From Ilumatobacter sp. (GTDB lineage Bacteria; Actinomycetota; Acidimicrobiia; Acidimicrobiales; Ilumatobacteraceae): a stretch of 5,453 nt of DNA. The notes under the pieces were generated by a model. The model had not been told where the DNA came from, searched no databases, and saw nothing but the letters and a program-made list of their open reading frames with translations. Within the stretch, counting starts at the first letter, position 1. Each line of letters begins with the position of its first letter. Positions 5,000 through 5,453 of the stretch are shown in pieces. The translations under genes were made by a program, and so were the position numbers. The stretch spans positions 1-5,453 of the forward strand of contig JAJCXU010000627.1 in the NCBI GenBank assembly GCA_029263275.1, given 5' to 3'.

Positions 5000-5453
5000 C
5001 GCCTGACCACGACTTCGGCGCCCGCCTCTTCCGGCTCGTCGTCGAACAACTCGGCGGGGAAACCCGGCGCGGTGACCGACACACCGGTTGCGTCCTCGAG
5101 CCGTCGGATGACGTTGGGCGACCACTCGCGATCCCCGTACCGGGATGCCGCGTCGCGGAAGATGTCGATCATCATCGGGTTCATCTCGAGCGGCACGCCC
5201 GCCGAGTCAGCGATGTCTTGAAAGAGCCCGATGTCCTTCAACACTAGGCCCATCGTGAAACTGATGTCGCGCCCGCCGTTGAGGATGACCTGCCCCTCAG
5301 TCTCGTGCACGAACGAGTTGCCGCTCGAAATCCGGAACGCCTCGTAGGTGGTGGCGAGATCGACGCCGGCCGCAGCCATCGTGGCGAGGGCCTCGGTCAC
5401 GGCGATCAGGTTCGCTGTTGCCAAGTAGTTCGTCGCGACCTTGAGTACCGATG
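4996..5453 (-). CDS. 3-hydroxyisobutyrate dehydrogenase-family oxidoreductase, C-terminal part
   Basis: Only the C-terminal 151 residues are present; the frame runs open off the right edge, so the N-terminal NAD(P)-binding Rossmann domain lies outside. The first visible residues, SVLKVATNYL, contain the family's KxxxN motif: the catalytic Lys (codon 5440-5442) and the substrate-binding Asn (codon 5428-5430). The all-helical domain follows, with VLKDIGLFQDIADSAGVP matching the conserved LKD block. The family oxidises or reduces beta-hydroxyacids or their semialdehydes (3-hydroxyisobutyrate, tartronate semialdehyde, threonate and similar); which one cannot be told from this half. The C-terminus is drawn out after WSPNVIRRLEDATG into an acidic stretch (FDDEPEEAGAE). 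The TTG at 5422-5424 is internal and not a start. The stop overlaps the ATG of the beta-propeller gene by 4 nt. Confidence 0.87.
   Translation of the reverse strand, partial: SVLKVATNYLATANLIAVTEALATMAAAGVDLATTYEAFRISSGNSFVHETEGQVILNGGRDISFTMGLVLKDIGLFQDIADSAGVPLEMNPMMIDIFRDAASRYGDREWSPNVIRRLEDATGVSVTAPGFPAELFDDEPEEAGAEVVVRR

Noticed and set aside
5000..5125. N-terminal extension of the beta-propeller protein
   Set aside because: The translation is Arg-rich and lies in another frame of the dehydrogenase. The ATGA junction at 4996-4999 gives a better start.
4262..5221. Long plus-strand open frame opposite the beta-propeller and dehydrogenase genes
   Set aside because: Arg/Val-rich translation without recognisable motifs, antisense to two recognised genes.
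5422..5424. TTG as the start of a short 142-aa dehydrogenase gene
   Set aside because: The frame continues upstream with the KxxxN catalytic motif to the window edge, so the TTG is an internal Leu codon.

Overview
This window is high-GC bacterial DNA with densely packed genes on both strands. GC-rich third codon positions, mostly weak Shine-Dalgarno signals and SDR/DUF2855-type enzymes suggest an actinomycete, possibly an Acidimicrobiia-type organism. That placement is an inference; there is no rRNA or phylogenetic marker to confirm it.

Layout, left to right. (1) A complete DUF2855 protein, a distant relative of medium-chain dehydrogenases, on the minus strand (23-1141). (2) An 87-bp divergent intergenic region with a tandem 9-bp repeat. 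(3) A classical SDR oxidoreductase on the plus strand (1229-2062). (4) A 171-bp gap with no gene, holding two related 40-nt palindromes. (5) A 2-oxoglutarate/Fe(II) prolyl-4-hydroxylase-type dioxygenase with a strongly basic C-terminal tail on the plus strand (2240-2929). (6) A 20-bp tandem repeat covering the convergent gene ends. (7) A retinol-dehydrogenase-like SDR on the minus strand (2953-3942). (8) A minus-strand two-gene unit: a 3-hydroxyisobutyrate-dehydrogenase-family protein cut by the window end (4996-5453), joined by a 4-nt ATGA overlap to a five-bladed beta-propeller protein (4013-4999).

Five of the six genes are probable redox enzymes: DUF2855, two SDRs, one beta-hydroxyacid dehydrogenase and one dioxygenase. 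Nothing binds them into one pathway. Only the ATGA-linked pair is a convincing translational unit. DUF2855 and the first SDR share a divergent promoter region and may be co-regulated. The window looks like ordinary chromosomal metabolic DNA. The most unusual signals are non-coding: the paired palindromes at 2090-2190, which share a compensatory base-pair change, and the tandem repeat at the convergent stop codons.
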